In this document: positions 6,631 to 8,316 of the stretch, in pieces
Position numbering within the stretch: position 1 is the first letter of the stretch
Layout of the letters: every line of letters begins with the position of its first letter
DNA from: an uncultured Cytophagaceae bacterium
GTDB lineage: Bacteria > Bacteroidota > Bacteroidia > Cytophagales > Spirosomataceae
Assembly: GCA_903837305.1 (NCBI GenBank)
Contig: CAILUB010000064.1
Coordinates: forward strand, 1 to 8,316
Length of the DNA stretch: 8,316 nucleotides
Reading direction: 5' to 3'
Notes under the pieces: generated by a model
Told to the model about the DNA's origin: nothing
Databases searched by the model: none
The model's input: only the letters and a program-made list of their open reading frames with translations
Made by a program: the position numbers and the translations under genes

Positions 6631-6933
6631 ATGCACTTCGAAAAACACGTATTTATCTGCGCTAACGACAAAGATGCCCCTAAAAAATGTTGTGGTTCAG
6701 GCCACGGAATGGAGTTAGTTGACGCCTTCCGCGCGAGCTATGCAGCCCAAGGCGGAACGGCTAAAATCCGCGTACAAAAATCAGGCTGCCTTGATTTTTG
6801 TGGAAAAGGACCAACGATGGTCGTTTATCCAGAAGGCGTATTCTATGGCAATGTGCAGGTGGAAGATGTAGCTGAGATCACAAAATCGCATTTAATCGAA
6901 GACGACATTGTGACTCGCCTCCAAATTCAATAA
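6631..6933 (+). CDS. Thioredoxin-like [2Fe-2S] ferredoxin family protein
   Basis: This 100-residue protein resembles the thioredoxin-fold ferredoxins (Aquifex Fd4/NuoE-like), which hold one 2Fe-2S cluster with four cysteines and carry electrons in the cytosol. Likely ligands are C10 (FICAND), C21 (CCGSGHG), C53 and C57 (GCLDFCGKGP), matching the family order of Cys, about 11-13 residues, Cys, about 30, CxxxC. The tail YPEGVFYGNVQVEDVAEITKSHL is typical. C20 is an additional cysteine just before the second ligand. The family is often annotated simply as (2Fe-2S) ferredoxin domain-containing protein, and its redox partner is unknown. It begins four bases after xth and ends eight bases before the nuclease gene, so the three are almost certainly co-transcribed. 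A direct link to DNA repair is possible from context but not shown. Confidence 0.9.
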   Translation: MHFEKHVFICANDKDAPKKCCGSGHGMELVDAFRASYAAQGGTAKIRVQKSGCLDFCGKGPTMVVYPEGVFYGNVQVEDVAEITKSHLIEDDIVTRLQIQ

Positions 6934-6941
6934 ATTGCAGC

Positions 6942-7565
6942 ATGATTTACCGCTTATATCCCACTCTTTTAAATTCCTTCAACCTCTATGTGAGCCAATC
7001 CCGTGATGGAAATGGCAAAATCATCGTGGATGAAATCGAGCTAATCGATCGGATCAATCGCGTGCGTAAACCCACAACGAATGCGCAGCAAAAAGGGATA
7101 GATTTTGAGAGAGCGGTAACATTAGGCGAAAATGAAGAGGCGTTTGCAGAGGGAATCATCGATCGAGCGCGCGAATTATTGCCGGTAAAATATAAGACCC
7201 AATTTTACGTAGAATCCCGCTATAAAAACGCACAGATTTACGGCTACATTGATGGTGTGGGAGACACGGTGGCTTTTGATCTAAAAAGCACAGCTTACTA
7301 TGAGCCGAATCGCTTTTTAACCAACCACCAGAACCTGTATTTGTTAGGCTTGCAAAAATACGGAATCCAACGCCTGGACTATGTTATTACCGATTTCAAA
7401 CAGGTCTACGTAGAATCCTATGATGTCAATAATATCGATTTCAGTTTCCAATACGACCAGATCGAAAAGTTCATTTTGTTCTTAGAGGAGAACAAGAAAT
7501 TCATCCGGGACAAGAAGATTTTTGACCGCAAATCAAGCGACAATCAATTATCGATTTTTGAGTAA
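6942..7565 (+). CDS. Predicted PD-(D/E)XK-fold nuclease with C-terminal clamp-binding-like motif
   Basis: The gene encodes 207 residues. The core resembles the RecB/Cas4-like branch of the PD-(D/E)XK nucleases: an acidic residue on a helix (GIDFE, E56), YGYIDG with D104, then FDLKS with D113 and K115, and a following HQNLYLLGL with Q130 and Y133 like the family's Q-Y motif. The N-terminal LYPTLLNSFNLYV may match the opening helix of such nucleases. There are no cysteines, so the Fe-S cluster of Cas4 and AddB proteins is ruled out. The last residues are a charged linker (KKIFDRKSSDN) and QLSIFE, close to the bacterial beta-clamp-binding pentapeptide QL[SD]LF. It is last in the xth operon and overlaps the HAD gene on the other strand by 18 bases. 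Substrate and polarity are unknown. The fold call is from motifs only. Confidence 0.72.
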   Translation: MIYRLYPTLLNSFNLYVSQSRDGNGKIIVDEIELIDRINRVRKPTTNAQQKGIDFERAVTLGENEEAFAEGIIDRARELLPVKYKTQFYVESRYKNAQIYGYIDGVGDTVAFDLKSTAYYEPNRFLTNHQNLYLLGLQKYGIQRLDYVITDFKQVYVESYDVNNIDFSFQYDQIEKFILFLEENKKFIRDKKIFDRKSSDNQLSIFE

Positions 7566-8231
7566 TCCCCTCAATTCATCCAAATGCTGAATCTCGTGCG
7601 GCAAATCCGTTGCTACCGAAAAGGGATTATAATGAATCGCTGGAATTCCTGCGTTCAAAGCTCCCCTGACATCAGCCTCCACGTGATCCCCGATCATAAG
7701 CGCCTCTCCTGGCTGAATACCTGCACGTTCTAAAGCATACTCATAAAATAAAGGACTCGGCTTCTTCGTCCCCACTTGTTGAGACGTGATGATTTCTTTA
7801 AAAAAAGAGCGCATCCCTGCCCCTTCAATCTTCACATATTGAATGTCGTCGAAGCCATTCGTCAAAATATACAAAGGATAATGCGCTGCTAAATCTTGAA
7901 TGAGTTCAAATGCGCCAGGCATCAAATTCGTCTTGCGCGGTGCACGTTCCAGGTATTTATCCCCAAACTCCGAAGAGGGCCCTTCGATGCGCAGCTCCTG
8001 AAAAAAGCGAACGAAGCGTGTCTCCCGTAGTTCCGCTTGCGAAATTTCCCCTGCAGCATATTGGTCCCACAACCCATTATTGATTTTTTCAAAGCTGGCC
8101 CAGTAACTTAAGGGCTCGATGGCTAGCTCGTATTCGACAGCTAAATCCAGTAAAACTTCTTTGGCATTCAGGTCGTGATCCCACAGCGTGTGATCCCAGT
8201 CAAAAAAAAGTGCTTTCGGGCTAAAATTCAT
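7548..8231 (-). CDS. YjjG family HAD nucleotidase
   Basis: This is a cytosolic HAD-superfamily phosphatase resembling YjjG/YfnB, which dephosphorylate nucleoside monophosphates including non-canonical pyrimidines and so help keep damaged bases out of DNA. The 227 residues match the family. Motif I is FFDWDHTLWD (nucleophile D11, acid D13), motif II is LTNGF (T124), motif III is TKKPSP (K157) and motif IV is IGDHVEAD (D182, D187). The cap helices (about 20-95) include NNGLWDQYAAGEISQAELRETRF, typical of YjjG. HTLWD, ITNGF-like and NPF features favour YjjG over phosphoglycolate phosphatase, although substrate specificity in HAD proteins is hard to predict. The start is the first ATG, preceded four bases upstream by a strong -7 box. 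The 3' end overlaps the nuclease gene by 18 bases. Confidence 0.85.
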   Translation of the reverse strand: MNFSPKALFFDWDHTLWDHDLNAKEVLLDLAVEYELAIEPLSYWASFEKINNGLWDQYAAGEISQAELRETRFVRFFQELRIEGPSSEFGDKYLERAPRKTNLMPGAFELIQDLAAHYPLYILTNGFDDIQYVKIEGAGMRSFFKEIITSQQVGTKKPSPLFYEYALERAGIQPGEALMIGDHVEADVRGALNAGIPAIHYNPFSVATDLPHEIQHLDELRGLLKNR

Positions 8232-8235
8232 GTAA

Positions 8236-8243
8236 CAAAGGTA
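8236..8243 (-). promoter_or_regulatory. -7 promoter box of the HAD gene, probably leaderless
   Basis: On the minus strand this reads TACCTTTG, an exact TAnnTTTG match, followed by TTAC and then the ATG at 8231. Four bases separate box and start codon, the same arrangement as at the kinase gene (3230-3242), so transcription probably starts at or within a few bases of the ATG. No -33 TTTG is evident. Confidence 0.6.
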
Positions 8244-8252
8244 ATAATAACT

Positions 8253-8260
8253 TACCTTTG
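8253..8260 (+). promoter_or_regulatory. -7 promoter box of the divergent plus-strand gene
   Basis: TACCTTTG matches TAnnTTTG exactly and is identical to the box on the opposite strand. It lies 24 bases before the ATG at 8285, so this mRNA would have a short leader of roughly 15-20 bases. A -33 element is not recognisable. Confidence 0.5.
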
Positions 8261-8284
8261 CCCTAGCCCATTTTAAAACATCCT

Positions 8285-8316
8285 ATGGAACATCAATTAC
8301 AACTAAAGAGACCCCT
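8285..8316 (+). CDS. N-terminal start of a gene cut by the window edge
   Basis: ATG at 8285 opens a frame that runs off the window, reading MEHQLQLKRP. A -7 box 24 bases upstream supports this as a real start. The pattern of a short leader with LxLKRP resembles the first residues of Bacteroidota DEDDh 3'-5' exonucleases (DNA polymerase III epsilon-like), where FFDLETTG follows a few residues later. That identity is only a guess from ten residues. Confidence 0.45.
   Translation, partial: MEHQLQLKRP

Larger units (their letters stand above)
8236..8260. repeat. Perfect inverted repeat joining two divergent -7 boxes
   Basis: CAAAGGTAA (8236-8244) and TTACCTTTG (8252-8260) are perfect 9-base inverted copies around a 7-base AT-rich spacer (taataac). 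Each arm contains one complete -7 box plus one further base. The symmetry may simply reflect two identical promoter boxes placed back to back, or may also be an operator for a dimeric regulator. It is not a terminator: there is no GC-rich stem or U-tract, and it sits upstream of both genes. Confidence 0.7.

Noticed and set aside
6942..7565. Cas4 or a CRISPR or defence nuclease
   Set aside because: No cysteines for the Cas4 Fe-S cluster, no cas genes or repeat array nearby, and a housekeeping neighbourhood with xth; a repair role fits better.
1..8316. Mobile element, prophage or genomic island
   Set aside because: No transposase, integrase, tRNA attachment site or terminal repeats; gene content is housekeeping throughout and no stretch stands out in base composition by eye.

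Overview
The window looks like core chromosome of a Bacteroidota bacterium, most likely Cytophagales (the order is inferred from family resemblance). The evidence is three-fold. Several proteins have a Bacteroidota flavour: a DUF2480 protein, a long-form IspH of about 410 residues, and a thioredoxin-like 2Fe-2S ferredoxin. Promoter boxes fit the Bacteroidota -7 consensus TAnnTTTG, and genes lack clear Shine-Dalgarno sequences. Packing is very tight: two convergent gene pairs overlap at their 3' ends and several same-strand pairs overlap or nearly touch, which suits a compact genome.

Left arm, 1-4129, plus strand: the possible last codons of an upstream gene, then rnpA (RNase P protein, TTG start), an S41/Ctp periplasmic protease, tsaB (tRNA t6A synthesis) and a DUF2480 protein, all overlapping or nearly touching and probably one operon. 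A fructosamine-kinase-family gene follows 14 bases later with its own -7 promoter box, placed so close to the ATG that its mRNA is probably leaderless or nearly so.

Middle, 4104-5339, minus strand: ispH, the last enzyme of the MEP isoprenoid pathway. It converges on the kinase gene with a 26-base overlap and diverges from the next operon across a 170-base intergenic region.

Right arm, 5510-7565, plus strand: a four-gene operon of a conserved small unknown protein, exodeoxyribonuclease III (xth), a 2Fe-2S ferredoxin-like protein and a PD-(D/E)XK-fold predicted nuclease. The nuclease ends in QLSIFE, a close match to the bacterial sliding-clamp-binding motif. It converges with an 18-base overlap on a YjjG-type HAD nucleotidase gene (minus strand, 7548-8231). 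That gene diverges from a gene cut by the window edge at 8285, and the two -7 boxes form a perfect 9+7+9 palindrome.

There is no mobile element, phage, CRISPR, RNA gene or obvious horizontally acquired island. The genes are mostly housekeeping: RNA processing, tRNA modification, protein quality control, isoprenoids, DNA repair and metabolite clean-up. The least ordinary items are the predicted clamp-docking nuclease in the xth operon, the internal duplication in the DUF2480 protein and the palindromic divergent promoter.
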